Assembly (NCBI GenBank): GCA_016200895.1
Contig: JACQDX010000090.1
Coordinates: forward strand, 62,001 to 126,000
From: Burkholderiales bacterium
Lineage (GTDB): Bacteria > Pseudomonadota > Gammaproteobacteria > Burkholderiales > Burkholderiaceae_D
Direction: 5' to 3'
DNA: 64,000 nt
Positions within the stretch are counted from its first letter, which is position 1. Every line of letters begins with the position of its first letter. Below are positions 36,834 through 45,740 of this stretch, in pieces. Made by a program: the position numbers and the translations under genes. The notes under the pieces were generated by a model. The model was not told the DNA's origin and made no database searches. It worked only from the letters and a program-made list of their open reading frames with translations.

Positions 36834-38269
36834 GGCGCATTCTTCCGGTATTCATGGGCCAGCAATTTAACCAGTGCGGCTGAAGCAACCCTGGAAGATG
36901 GCCCATCGGCACGGCTGGTCAATGCAATCGGCACTTTGGCACCCAGGACGACACCACAAGTCGCAGCGCCTGCAAGATATTCGAATTGCTTGCCCAGCAT
37001 ATTACCCGATTCCAGATCCGGCACCATGAGGATATCAACATCTCCAGAGACGGCAGAAACTATGCCCTTGATCTGCGCTGCATGGGCAGAAATGGCATTG
37101 TCAAATGCCAGCGGGCCATCAACAATTGCGCCAGTGATTTGTTTGCGTTCTGCCATTTTGCACAAAGCAGCGGCATCGATGGTGGACATGATTTTAGGGT
37201 TCACCGTTTCTACCGCCGACAATAGCGCGACCTTGGGCAGAGGGATGTTCAGTGCGTGCGCCAGGTTGATGGCGTTTTGCAGTATGTCCGCTTTTTCTGG
37301 CAAGCCAGGATAGATATTCAGGGCAGCGTCGGTAAGCAACAAGAGTTTGTGATACATGGGCACATCCAGATGATAAACGTGTGACAGCCGTCTGCCAGTG
37401 CGCAAGGCAGTGCATTCAACCACGGCATGCATGAGTTCATCAGTATGCAGGCTGCCTTTCATCAGAGCTTCTACCTGGCCTTTGGCCGCCATTTCTGCGG
37501 CCATGTCGGCTGCTGCATGGCTATGCGGCACATCGATTTTTTCAAAACCTGTGATATCGATATTCGCTGCTGCAGCAAGGGCAAGCAGTTTTTCCAGCGG
37601 GGCGACCAGTACCGGGATAATCAGCCCCTGCCGGGCAGCATCCACTGCACCTTGCAAGGAATCTGCATCGCAGGGATGGACAACCGCACAGCGTATCGCT
37701 GGTAAGTCCCTGACACTGTCGAGCAGATGGCGCTGGCGCTCACCCAGGTCAAACATGGTCATAGTGGGCAGATGGGTGCGCGGGCGGCTGACTTTTTCTG
37801 TCGGGGCGATGACCAGGGCATTGCCATAGACGACTCTGTCACCTTTCTGGTTAATAATCTCGCAGTCCAGGGTCACACGCTTTTTTTCATCGTCTTTTGC
37901 TACAACGGTCGCAGATACGGTCAGGGTGTCGCCTATACGTACTGGTTTGGCAAAATGCAGGTTTTGTTCCAGGTAAATTGTACCCGGGCCGGGCAGGCGC
38001 GTACCCAGGATGGTGGAAATCAGTGCCCCGCCCCACATGCCGTGAGCGATGACGCCATGGAACAAGGTATGTGCTGCATACTCCGCATCCAGATGAGCGG
38101 GATTGACATCACCAGAGACCGTGGCAAAAGCCTGGATATCGGCATTGGTCAATGTACGTACCTGGCTGGCGCTCTGCCCTATTTGCAAATCTTCATAGAC
38201 GACGTTGGAGATAATATCTGGCTCGTTCAAATCATTGTTTATAGTATTCATTGGAATCTGGACTTTCAT
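36830..38269 (-). CDS. Bifunctional MaoC-like enoyl-CoA hydratase / phosphate acetyl(butyryl)transferase
   Basis: 479 residues made of two parts. Residues about 20-155 are a MaoC-type hot-dog domain (DIQAFATVSGDVNPAHLDAEYA, with the hydratase Asp and His, then HGMWGGALISTILGTRLPGPGT). About 185-479 is a phosphotransacetylase domain (AVVHPCDADSLQGAVDAA, VEALMKGSLHTDELMHAV, PDLESGNMLGKQFEYLAGA). Annotated fusions of this type occur in Burkholderiales. It shares its start region with the fabI stop (TAATG) and its end with ackA (ATGA), indicating one coupled transcript. An alternative start is ATG 38251. Confidence 0.88.
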   Translation of the reverse strand: MKVQIPMNTINNDLNEPDIISNVVYEDLQIGQSASQVRTLTNADIQAFATVSGDVNPAHLDAEYAAHTLFHGVIAHGMWGGALISTILGTRLPGPGTIYLEQNLHFAKPVRIGDTLTVSATVVAKDDEKKRVTLDCEIINQKGDRVVYGNALVIAPTEKVSRPRTHLPTMTMFDLGERQRHLLDSVRDLPAIRCAVVHPCDADSLQGAVDAARQGLIIPVLVAPLEKLLALAAAANIDITGFEKIDVPHSHAAADMAAEMAAKGQVEALMKGSLHTDELMHAVVECTALRTGRRLSHVYHLDVPMYHKLLLLTDAALNIYPGLPEKADILQNAINLAHALNIPLPKVALLSAVETVNPKIMSTIDAAALCKMAERKQITGAIVDGPLAFDNAISAHAAQIKGIVSAVSGDVDILMVPDLESGNMLGKQFEYLAGAATCGVVLGAKVPIALTSRADGPSSRVASAALVKLLAHEYRKNAP

Positions 38270-39048
38270 TAATTCACGATGTGATAACCACCATCAACAT
38301 ACAGGGTTTGCCCTGTCATGCCTGAGGAAGCATCGCTGACCAGAAACGCGGCCAGCTTGCCGATTTCATCCAGCGTCACCAGCCTGCCCAAAGGTGAGCG
38401 GCTTATGGCTTTTTGCATCAGTACATCAAAATCCTGCAAACCTGATGCGGCACGGGTAGGCACAGGGCCAGGGGAAATTGCGTGTACTCGCGTACCATTT
38501 GCACCCAGCTCAGTCGCCAGATAACGTACTGTTGATTCCAGCGCAGCCTTGACTGGTCCCATGATGCCATAATGGGCAACCGCTTCATCTGCCCCAAGAT
38601 AAGTCATGGTCATGATACTGGCACTCTTGCTCAAATGCGGTTCGCATAATTTGGCGAGGCGGACAAATGAATGGCAGGACACATTCATGGCGCGCAAGAA
38701 ACCAGCGCTGGAACTGTCGATGACGCGTCCATGTAAATCATCCAATGGCGCCCAGGCGATGGAATGGATGACAAAGTCGAATTCACCCAATTCTTTGGCA
38801 GCAGCATCAACCAGCGCTTCCAGTGAGCCATCCTGCTCGACATCACACACCACCAAGCTTGATTCAAGCGTGTCTGCCAGTGGTGCCACGAATTGTCTGG
38901 CTTTGTCATTCACGCAGGACAGCAGCATTGTTGCACCCAGTTGCCGAAGTATCACAGCGCAGCCATAGGCGATGCTGTGTTCATTGGCCAGGCCAATGAT
39001 AAGGCCACGCTTGCCTTGCAATGAAAAAGAAGAACTTGCTTCAGTCAT
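38269..39048 (-). CDS. fabI: Enoyl-[acyl-carrier-protein] reductase, FabI type
   Basis: 259 residues. It reduces trans-2-enoyl-ACP with NADH in the last step of fatty acid elongation. Seen in the sequence: GKRGLIIGLANEHSIAYGCA (nucleotide loop), VHSIAWAP-like FVIHSIAWAPLDDL, and the catalytic YGIMGPVK (Tyr-x6-Lys) followed by ALESTVRYLATELG. Here it heads an operon with a MaoC-phosphotransacetylase fusion and an acetate kinase, so it may serve a specialised acyl-CoA/PHA route; a second housekeeping fabI elsewhere is possible. Divergent from the PHA-synthase-like gene. Confidence 0.92.
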   Translation of the reverse strand: MTEASSSFSLQGKRGLIIGLANEHSIAYGCAVILRQLGATMLLSCVNDKARQFVAPLADTLESSLVVCDVEQDGSLEALVDAAAKELGEFDFVIHSIAWAPLDDLHGRVIDSSSAGFLRAMNVSCHSFVRLAKLCEPHLSKSASIMTMTYLGADEAVAHYGIMGPVKAALESTVRYLATELGANGTRVHAISPGPVPTRAASGLQDFDVLMQKAISRSPLGRLVTLDEIGKLAAFLVSDASSGMTGQTLYVDGGYHIVN

Positions 39049-39462
39049 TTGTTTTACCGATCCGGTTGATGTAAGAAACCTGCTTAGGAAAGCTATATAA
39101 ATAGGACTTACGCAAAACCGCCCCCAACTGCGTTGCAGCTCCTAGCCGTACTAAAGTACTGTCTTCGTCGCTGCGCCTTGTTGGGACAATTTTGCGTAAG
39201 TCCTAATAAATAAGCTGGGAGCGCCATCTTGCTTGCGCATGCCAGAAACTGGTCAGCGCAAGGTCAAAACATTGATGCAGATCAAACTTCGCTCGCATCC
39301 TCTGCCAACACAAGGGAAGACAAGGCCAGACAAGATGATTGTTAATCACAAAGAAGTGTACTCTGAATGCATTGCTGCATTTGCACAATGCAATTGATCC
39401 TTGTCAATTCAGTTGAATGACATGTTAGCCAGAATACATAGACATACTATAAGGATGTGCCG
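39049..39462. other. Divergent promoter region of fabI and the PHA-synthase-like gene
   Basis: 414 bases without a gene. A miniature element fills 39102-39205, only 54 bases upstream of the fabI start. The remaining 39206-39450 must contain the promoter of the PHA-synthase-like gene; an AAGGAT ribosome binding site lies at 39451. No confident -35/-10 was picked. Confidence 0.55.
39102..39205 (+). mobile_element. Miniature inverted-repeat element, copy 3 (104 bp)
   Basis: Perfect 16-bp terminal repeats TAGGACTTACGCAAAA (39102-39117) and TTTTGCGTAAGTCCTA (39190-39205) are directly flanked by ATAAA on both sides (39097-39101 and 39206-39210), a 5-bp target-site duplication. The interior is nearly identical to the copy at 8982 (GCGTTGCAGCTCCT, ACTAAAGTACTGTCTTCGTC). 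It sits between divergent promoters. Confidence 0.88.
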
Positions 39463-41295
39463 ATGAAAACAGATTACAGCCCTACCTCGCTCTGCCAAAA
39501 ACCTCAAGAAAAAAGTGATCAGCTATGCTATCTCAGCGATGGCAAAGCAGAAGTACACCCTCTGGACATGCTCTTGCAAAACAATCTCGCCAAACTGACT
39601 GGCGGCCTCTCACCTGCAAGCATGGCGCTGGCCTGGATGGATTGGGGTATGCATATCGCAATGTCACCCGGCAAGCAGATAGAGCTGGCTAACTTGCTGC
39701 AAAAGCAGATGAGTAGCTGGCCACAATTAATGGTACCTGCTTTAACGAATGGTCAGGCTAAAGAAAAGAGTGCATCAAGTGCACCGTCAGATAGCCGCTT
39801 TTCCTATGCTGGCTGGGCTAACTGGCCTTTCAATGCCATGAGCCAATCCTTCTTGCAGGGACAGGAATTACTGCAAGTGGCGACCACTGGCGTCCGTGGC
39901 GTTAGTGCCCATCATGAGAATGTTGTCAACTTCATGTCCAGGCAATTGCTGGATGTAGTTTCACCATCCAACTTTCCTATGCTCAATCCTGAAGTCATTG
40001 CAAGCACGCAGGAAACTGGCGGAAAAAATCTCATGACAGGTGCCACGCACTGGATGCAGGATCGTGGACTGGAATTTAATATTCCTGGTGTAGATGCGGG
40101 TGAGCACAAAACTGAACAACTATCTTACCAGCCAGGCCGGGATGTCGCTGTGACGGAGGGTAAGGTAGTGTTTCGCAACCACCTGATAGAACTCATACAG
40201 TATGCACCGCAAACTGCCAAGGTGTATGCAGAGCCGGTCATGATCGTGCCTTCTTGGATCATGAAATACTATATTCTCGACTTGTCACCACATAATTCGC
40301 TAGTGCATTTTCTGGTTAGCCAGGGTCATACAGTTTTCATGATTTCCTGGAAAAATCCAGGTAAGGAAGACCGCCATCTTGGCATGCAGGATTATCTCGA
40401 TAGTGGCCTGTTTGCAGCCCTTGAAGAAGTTGGTAAAACCACCCAGCACAAAGTTGTACATACAGTTGGTTACTGCCTGGGTGGTACTTTGCTGGCGATT
40501 GCTGCGGCAGCGCTGGCGAGTGAACATGCCAAAGAATATGCACGTGATTTGCCAGCAGTGCAGACGGTGACTTTGCTGGCATCACAAACTGATTTTACTG
40601 AACCTGGCGAACTTGGCTTGTTCATTGATGAAAGCCAGATAGCCATGCTGGATGCGCAAATGTGGGAACAAGGCTATCTCACTGGCGAGCAAATGACAGG
40701 TTCATTTCAATTGCTCAATTCACGCGACCTGATCTGGTCAAAGATCATGCGTGAATACCAGTTAGGTACACGCAGTTCGCCAAACGACCTGATGTCATGG
40801 AATGCCGATACTACGCGCATGCCTTACCGCATGCATAGCGAATATCTGAAGCACCTGTTCCTGCACAATGATCTGGCAGAAGGCCGCTATGAAGTGCATG
40901 GACATGCTGTAGCGCTGAACAATATACATGTTCCCATGTACGTGATTGGCACTGCGCGTGACCATGTATCGCCCTGGCGCTCTGTCTATAAGATCCATGT
41001 ACTGACAGATGCACCTATTGATTTCGTATTGGCATCTGGTGGCCATAATGCAGGTATCGTGTCAGAACCCGGTCATGCCCATCGCACATATCAACACTTG
41101 CCTGCAGACCAGCGCGCAGTCTCATTCCAGCAAGCGGATGACTGGCTGGCTGCGGCAACGACTGAAACAGGTTCATGGTGGACACATTGGCAAGTCTGGC
41201 TGGCAAGTCATTCAAGCACTACGCGCAGCAAGGCCAGAGTAGTTGCCGATAAGGGCCTGGGTGTTGCTCCAGGCAGCTATGTATTTGCAAAATAA
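39463..41295 (+). CDS. phaC: PHA synthase-like alpha/beta hydrolase (class I PhaC type)
   Basis: 610 residues from ATG 39463; AAGGAT lies just upstream and a GTG at 39457 is an alternative. The PhaC N-terminal region precedes a hydrolase core with the synthase box GYCLGG (the catalytic Cys), then TARDHVSPWRSVYKI with the catalytic Asp and SGGHNAGIVSEPG with the catalytic His. The family polymerises 3-hydroxyacyl-CoA into storage polyester. The divergent fabI / MaoC-Pta / ackA operon suggests involvement in acyl-CoA or PHA turnover; whether this is the main synthase of the cell cannot be told. Confidence 0.85.
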   Translation: MKTDYSPTSLCQKPQEKSDQLCYLSDGKAEVHPLDMLLQNNLAKLTGGLSPASMALAWMDWGMHIAMSPGKQIELANLLQKQMSSWPQLMVPALTNGQAKEKSASSAPSDSRFSYAGWANWPFNAMSQSFLQGQELLQVATTGVRGVSAHHENVVNFMSRQLLDVVSPSNFPMLNPEVIASTQETGGKNLMTGATHWMQDRGLEFNIPGVDAGEHKTEQLSYQPGRDVAVTEGKVVFRNHLIELIQYAPQTAKVYAEPVMIVPSWIMKYYILDLSPHNSLVHFLVSQGHTVFMISWKNPGKEDRHLGMQDYLDSGLFAALEEVGKTTQHKVVHTVGYCLGGTLLAIAAAALASEHAKEYARDLPAVQTVTLLASQTDFTEPGELGLFIDESQIAMLDAQMWEQGYLTGEQMTGSFQLLNSRDLIWSKIMREYQLGTRSSPNDLMSWNADTTRMPYRMHSEYLKHLFLHNDLAEGRYEVHGHAVALNNIHVPMYVIGTARDHVSPWRSVYKIHVLTDAPIDFVLASGGHNAGIVSEPGHAHRTYQHLPADQRAVSFQQADDWLAAATTETGSWWTHWQVWLASHSSTTRSKARVVADKGLGVAPGSYVFAK

Positions 41296-41404
41296 ACTTA
41301 ATTCGCATCGTTTGAAATATGCCAGCAAATTTTAAGGGGTAGAATATTTTCTGATGCAAGGAAACAGCGAAACAGGCAGCCAATCTGTGGGGAAGATCAT
41401 AGCG

Positions 41405-42226
41405 ATGATATTAAAAAAACTAACAAAGCTAAGGAAGCTGAGCTGGCATCGAAGGTATTTCCTGAGTACTCTTCCCTTGCTGTTTTCCAGCTCAGCCTCA
41501 GTCTGGGCGGCAGAATTGCGCAAGCAAGTCTTTTTGATCGTCGACTCCAATACCACCAATACACCACAAATCCCTTTTAACCCGGTATTTCAGCAGTGCG
41601 TAGCCTATGTTGAAAAAGAATTGCAAGTCCAGTTTGAGTACCGGCGCTATCCATGGACACGCTTGCTGCAAAACCTGAACGAAGGCGAAGGCTTGGCTTT
41701 TGGTTTGTCTAAAACAAAAGAGCGTGCGCAAACCCTGCATTTTTCCATACCTGCTTTTGGTACTTTTATCTGGCTGGTGGTGAGGAGTGACCAGACTTTC
41801 CCATTCTCCCGCATTGCTGACTTGCAGGGCAAGACTGTGAGCATGGTGCGCGGCTCTACCTATGGCGATGAATTTGACAAGGCCAAAGCGGGCTTGCTGC
41901 TGATAGAAGATGATGTGTATTCCCTGCCCTCACGCCTGAAGAAATTACTTGGCAAACGCACGGATGTCATGCTGTTCAGCCACTACGATCCCGACCCGCG
42001 CAAGGTGGAAGCCATGCTCAACAAAACCATGCCCGAGATCGCGCCAGACACGCCCATGCCGCTGGGTGTGACATTCAAGGTGCTGGACCATTATCTGTTT
42101 GTGGATTACATCCACTTTGCGATTTTGGCATCGCAGGATAAGGGAATTATTGAGCAGATCAACAAGGCCATAAAAAAGGGACAGCAAGACGGGTCCATGC
42201 CTGCTGTTAACCTATCCAGGAGATAA
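41405..42226 (+). CDS. Periplasmic solute-binding protein (family 3-like)
   Basis: 273 residues from ATG 41405, preceded by GGGGAAG at a suitable distance; ATG 41354 would add 17 residues. It has an N-terminal signal peptide (RRYFLSTLPLLFSSSASVWAA), then a type 3 binding fold with FEYRRYPWTRLLQNLNEGEGLAFGLSKTKERA, IADLQGKTVSMVRGSTYGDEF and a C-terminal helix. No permease or ATPase genes are adjacent, so it may be an orphan sensor or binding protein; relatives in Oxalobacteraceae are often orphan. It is convergent with waaF with a single base between the stop codons. Confidence 0.78.
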   Translation: MILKKLTKLRKLSWHRRYFLSTLPLLFSSSASVWAAELRKQVFLIVDSNTTNTPQIPFNPVFQQCVAYVEKELQVQFEYRRYPWTRLLQNLNEGEGLAFGLSKTKERAQTLHFSIPAFGTFIWLVVRSDQTFPFSRIADLQGKTVSMVRGSTYGDEFDKAKAGLLLIEDDVYSLPSRLKKLLGKRTDVMLFSHYDPDPRKVEAMLNKTMPEIAPDTPMPLGVTFKVLDHYLFVDYIHFAILASQDKGIIEQINKAIKKGQQDGSMPAVNLSRR

Positions 42227-42227
42227 A

Positions 42228-43280
42228 TCAGGTGGCAGTTCCAGTTCCCAATATCGCTTGCAGCGATTGCCAGACCATGTGACTGTCGAGCTTGTTCATA
42301 CAGTCATGATGACCCAGAGGGCATTCCCTTTGCTTGCACGGCGCGCAAGCCAGGCGCAATGATAACGAATGCGCGATATCAGAAAATGGTGGCGCATGAT
42401 CAGGGTCAGTCGGGCCATAGATGGCAATGACAGGCCGGTTGAATGCCGAGGCGATGTGCAACAAGCCAGAATCATTCGATACCATGGCATTGCTTGCAGC
42501 GATCAGTGCCAGTGCCTGATCCAGTTTGGTCTTGCCAGCGAACTGATGAACAGCCGGGCAAGCTGCCTGTATTTGCTGGCAAACCTCGACATCCTTGGGG
42601 GAACCCAGCAAAACGATTTGCGCATCGGGATATACCTGCAAGATAGTCTTTGCCAGTTCTGCAAAGTGGCTGACAGGCCAGCGCTTCGCATTGCCAAATT
42701 CTGCGCCAGGAGCAAAACAGATCAAAGGCTGCTTGGCCGACAAGCCCGTGTCCTGCAAGACTGTGTCTATCTGTGCAGGCGTAATTTGCAAGCGTGGTTT
42801 GGGAAAACTCTGTGTCAGATCAGATACTGGAGCACTTGCCAGCGCTGCATAAAATGCCACCATGGCACGCGGTACGGGCCTGCTGTCATGGTGCATGACA
42901 TTGATGAGGCCGTAACGGCTTTCGCCCTTATAGCCAACCCGTTTTTTGATACCAGCCATCCAGGGCAACAGCGCAAATTTCAGGGTATTGGGCAAAACAT
43001 AGGCTGCAGCATAGCCACGCTGACGCAAGATCTTTGCATAGCGCCAGCGTTCACGCAATTGCAGTGAACCATGTTTAAAGGGGGTTTCCAGCACCATATC
43101 CACTTCCACCATGGCGCGCAAAACCGGTGCTACCCAGGCGGGTGCCAGCACATCAATCACAGCCTCAGGATGATCACGCTTCAGCAACTGCAACAAAGGC
43201 TGGGCCATGACGGCATCGCCTATCCAGTTGGGCGCAATGACGAGAATGCGGTTTGCAGGACTTTGCACGACGACACTCAT
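42228..43280 (-). CDS. waaF: ADP-heptose:LPS heptosyltransferase II
   Basis: 350 residues of glycosyltransferase family 9. It adds the second heptose to the LPS inner core at the cytoplasmic face of the inner membrane. Seen in the sequence: the start ILVIAPNWIGDAVMAQPLLQLLKR, LPNTLKFALLPWMAGIKKRVGY, CFAPGAEFGNAKRWP for nucleotide-sugar binding and SNDSGLLHIASAFNRPVIAIYGPTDP. WaaF is favoured over WaaC by the NTLK and GAEFG motifs. The start overlaps the upstream carboxymuconolactone-decarboxylase-like gene by 4 bases. Confidence 0.9.
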   Translation of the reverse strand: MSVVVQSPANRILVIAPNWIGDAVMAQPLLQLLKRDHPEAVIDVLAPAWVAPVLRAMVEVDMVLETPFKHGSLQLRERWRYAKILRQRGYAAAYVLPNTLKFALLPWMAGIKKRVGYKGESRYGLINVMHHDSRPVPRAMVAFYAALASAPVSDLTQSFPKPRLQITPAQIDTVLQDTGLSAKQPLICFAPGAEFGNAKRWPVSHFAELAKTILQVYPDAQIVLLGSPKDVEVCQQIQAACPAVHQFAGKTKLDQALALIAASNAMVSNDSGLLHIASAFNRPVIAIYGPTDPDHAPPFSDIAHSLSLRLACAPCKQRECPLGHHDCMNKLDSHMVWQSLQAILGTGTAT

Positions 43281-43855
43281 CTTGGCGTGCGCCCCATCAG
43301 GAAGAACTCATCATTAGGGCGCATGGAAATCACATTCGCCATGCGGTTGGACAAGCCAAAGAATGCAGTGATGGCAGCGATGTCCCAGATATCTTCATCA
43401 TCAAAACCATGTGTGCGCAACAAGGCATAGTCTGCATCATTGACGCTTTGCGAATCCAGGCAGACCTTGATGGCAAAATCCAGCATGGCGCTTTGGCGTG
43501 GCGTGATATCTGCCTTTAAATGATTGACGGCGACCTGGTCAGCCACCAGGGTATTCTTGGCATAAATGCGCAGGATGGCACCATGGGCGACTACGCAATA
43601 CAGGCAATTGTTCTTGGCGCTGGTGGCAGTGACGATCATTTCACGTTCTGCCTTGTTCAAGTTGCCTGTGGTCTTCAGCATCAGTGCATCATGATAGGCA
43701 AAGAAGGCGCGAAATTCTTCTGGCCTGTGCGCCAGCGTCAGGAACACATTCGGTACAAAGCCTGCTTTTTCCTGCACGGCCAATACCTTCTCGCGTATGT
43801 CGTCAGGCAAGTCTTTTATTTCAGGAACAGGGAAACGGGAAATCGCGGTGGTCAT
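43277..43855 (-). CDS. Peroxidase-related (AhpD/carboxymuconolactone-decarboxylase-like) protein
   Basis: 192 residues from ATG 43855, preceded by AAGGAAAA. The open frame reaches to 43999, but that part overlaps msbA in another frame. The core NKAEREMIVTATSAKNNCLYCVVAHGAILR contains the CxxC-x3-H motif of AhpD-like proteins, a redox-active dithiol. Family members are called uncharacterised peroxidase-related enzymes. Four bases overlap waaF (ATGA), and the gene lies 37 bases after msbA, so it is embedded in the LPS run. A link to LPS is not expected from the family. Confidence 0.88.
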   Translation of the reverse strand: MTTAISRFPVPEIKDLPDDIREKVLAVQEKAGFVPNVFLTLAHRPEEFRAFFAYHDALMLKTTGNLNKAEREMIVTATSAKNNCLYCVVAHGAILRIYAKNTLVADQVAVNHLKADITPRQSAMLDFAIKVCLDSQSVNDADYALLRTHGFDDEDIWDIAAITAFFGLSNRMANVISMRPNDEFFLMGRTPR

Positions 43856-43892
43856 GAGTTTTCCTTTTTGAATCACAATGAAGCGAACAGCG

Positions 43893-45638
43893 TCATGCTG
43901 CAAATTGCAGGCGGTGCAGGTTGGCATATGTGCCGCCATTGTCCAGCAATTCTGCATGCGTGCCCATCTCGATGATCTTGCCATCGACCAGCACCGCAAT
44001 GCGGCTGGCGCGTTCTATGGTGGATAAACGGTGAGCAATCACCAGCGTGGTGCGTCCCAGCATCAGTTCATCCAGTGCAGCCTGCACAGCACGTTCAGAT
44101 TCACTGTCGAGCGCCGATGTGGCTTCATCCAGTATCAATATCGGCGCATTCTTATAAATGGCACGGGCAATCGCCAGACGCTGCCTTTGTCCACCGGACA
44201 GGCGCATGCCATTGTCGCCTATCATTGTATTCAAGCCATCGGGCAAATCACGCACCACATCACTCAGGTGCGCGGCCTGTACTGCTGCTGCCACGCGCGC
44301 GGGGTCAGGGTCAGAATCACCATAGGCAATATTTGACACCAGAGTGTCATCAAACAACACCACATTCTGGCTGACCATGGCGATTTGTTCGCGCAGGCTG
44401 GACAAGGAAATATCCTGCAAGGAAAGGCCATCAAGCAGGATGTCTCCAGAATCTGGCGTATAAAAACGTGGCACCAGATTCACCAGCGAAGTCTTGCCAC
44501 CGCCGGACATACCGACCAGGGCGATAGTTTCGCCCGGCGCTATGCTGAGGTTGATGTCTTTCAAGGCTTCCTGTTCCTGGCCTGGATAAGAGAAGCTGGT
44601 GTGCACAAATTCCAGCTTGCCTTGTGCGCGGGTGGGCAAGGCTTTGCCGCTATCGGTTTCTGGCAATGTATCGATCAGGGAAAACACGGATTCTGCCGCA
44701 GCCATGCCACGCTGCATGGGGCCATTCAAGTCGGCCAGACGCTTCAGGGGAGTCAGCAATAACATCATCAGGCTGACAAATTCTATGAAGCGGCCTGCCG
44801 TGGTTGAGTCTTGTACTGCCTGCGACACGGCAAACATGATGACCACCGCTACTGCAATTGCTGCCGCCAGTTGTGTCAGCGGCGTGGTCGATGCCACTGC
44901 AATAGTCGTGCGCATGGCATAGCCACGCAATTTTTCATTCTTGGCTTCAAATCTTTCCTGCTCGTATTTTTGGCCGCCAAAAATGCGTATCACCTGGCTG
45001 GCGCGAGTTGCTTCTTCTATCACCTGTGTCAGTTCATTGCTGACATCCAGCTGGCTTTGATTGAGCTTGCGCAAGCGCTTGCTTACACCGCGCACCAGGA
45101 AAGCCATCACCGGCATCATGACCAGGGCAATAATGGTCAACTGCCAGTTGCGCCACAACAAGGCGGCCAGCAAAACCATCACCGTCAACGAGTCGCGGAA
45201 CAATGTCGTCATTGACACCTTGAGCATCTCGACAATTTGCTGTGCTTCAAACATGATGGTGTTAATGATGCGACCGCTGGATTCGCTCTGGTAAAAGCTG
45301 ATGGGCACATTCAGGATACGGTCAAATACCTTGGCACGCAGTTGGTTCAGCAATCTGGTGGACACCCAGGTCATGAGGTAACTGGTGGTAAAGGTGCAGA
45401 TACCGCGAAACAGAAAAATCGCAATGATGGCCGTTGGCACCATCCACAAGGCCAGCTTCCTGGCATCACCATTAAACCCGTGATCGAGGATATAACCCAG
45501 CACCTTGGGGAACATGACTTCAGTTGAAGCTGTACCCAGCATGGTCAGCAATGCCCACCAGACGCGGGAGCGGTAAGGTGTGATGGCCAGCCACAAACGG
45601 CGGAACACATCGATGGTTTCTTTATTGATCAAACTCAT
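43893..45638 (-). CDS. msbA: Lipid A export ABC transporter MsbA
   Basis: 581 residues from ATG 45638; the frame extends to 45686 without family support. Six membrane helices (about residues 15-310) are followed by an ATPase domain. Seen in the sequence: Walker A GMSGGGKTS, signature LSGGQRQRLAIARAI, Walker B ILILDEATSAL and the switch histidine in LVIAHRLST. It flips lipid A-core across the inner membrane. The gene lies between waaL and waaF, which supports MsbA over a generic exporter. Confidence 0.92.
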   Translation of the reverse strand: MSLINKETIDVFRRLWLAITPYRSRVWWALLTMLGTASTEVMFPKVLGYILDHGFNGDARKLALWMVPTAIIAIFLFRGICTFTTSYLMTWVSTRLLNQLRAKVFDRILNVPISFYQSESSGRIINTIMFEAQQIVEMLKVSMTTLFRDSLTVMVLLAALLWRNWQLTIIALVMMPVMAFLVRGVSKRLRKLNQSQLDVSNELTQVIEEATRASQVIRIFGGQKYEQERFEAKNEKLRGYAMRTTIAVASTTPLTQLAAAIAVAVVIMFAVSQAVQDSTTAGRFIEFVSLMMLLLTPLKRLADLNGPMQRGMAAAESVFSLIDTLPETDSGKALPTRAQGKLEFVHTSFSYPGQEQEALKDINLSIAPGETIALVGMSGGGKTSLVNLVPRFYTPDSGDILLDGLSLQDISLSSLREQIAMVSQNVVLFDDTLVSNIAYGDSDPDPARVAAAVQAAHLSDVVRDLPDGLNTMIGDNGMRLSGGQRQRLAIARAIYKNAPILILDEATSALDSESERAVQAALDELMLGRTTLVIAHRLSTIERASRIAVLVDGKIIEMGTHAELLDNGGTYANLHRLQFAA

Positions 45639-45740
45639 AGTATGAAATTCATATCCTGTCTTGGCGCAAGCTGCATAATCAATCAATCCAGCAATTAATC
45701 ACAATCAAGCTTGCGCATAAATAATCTGTCTGCGGCGTGA

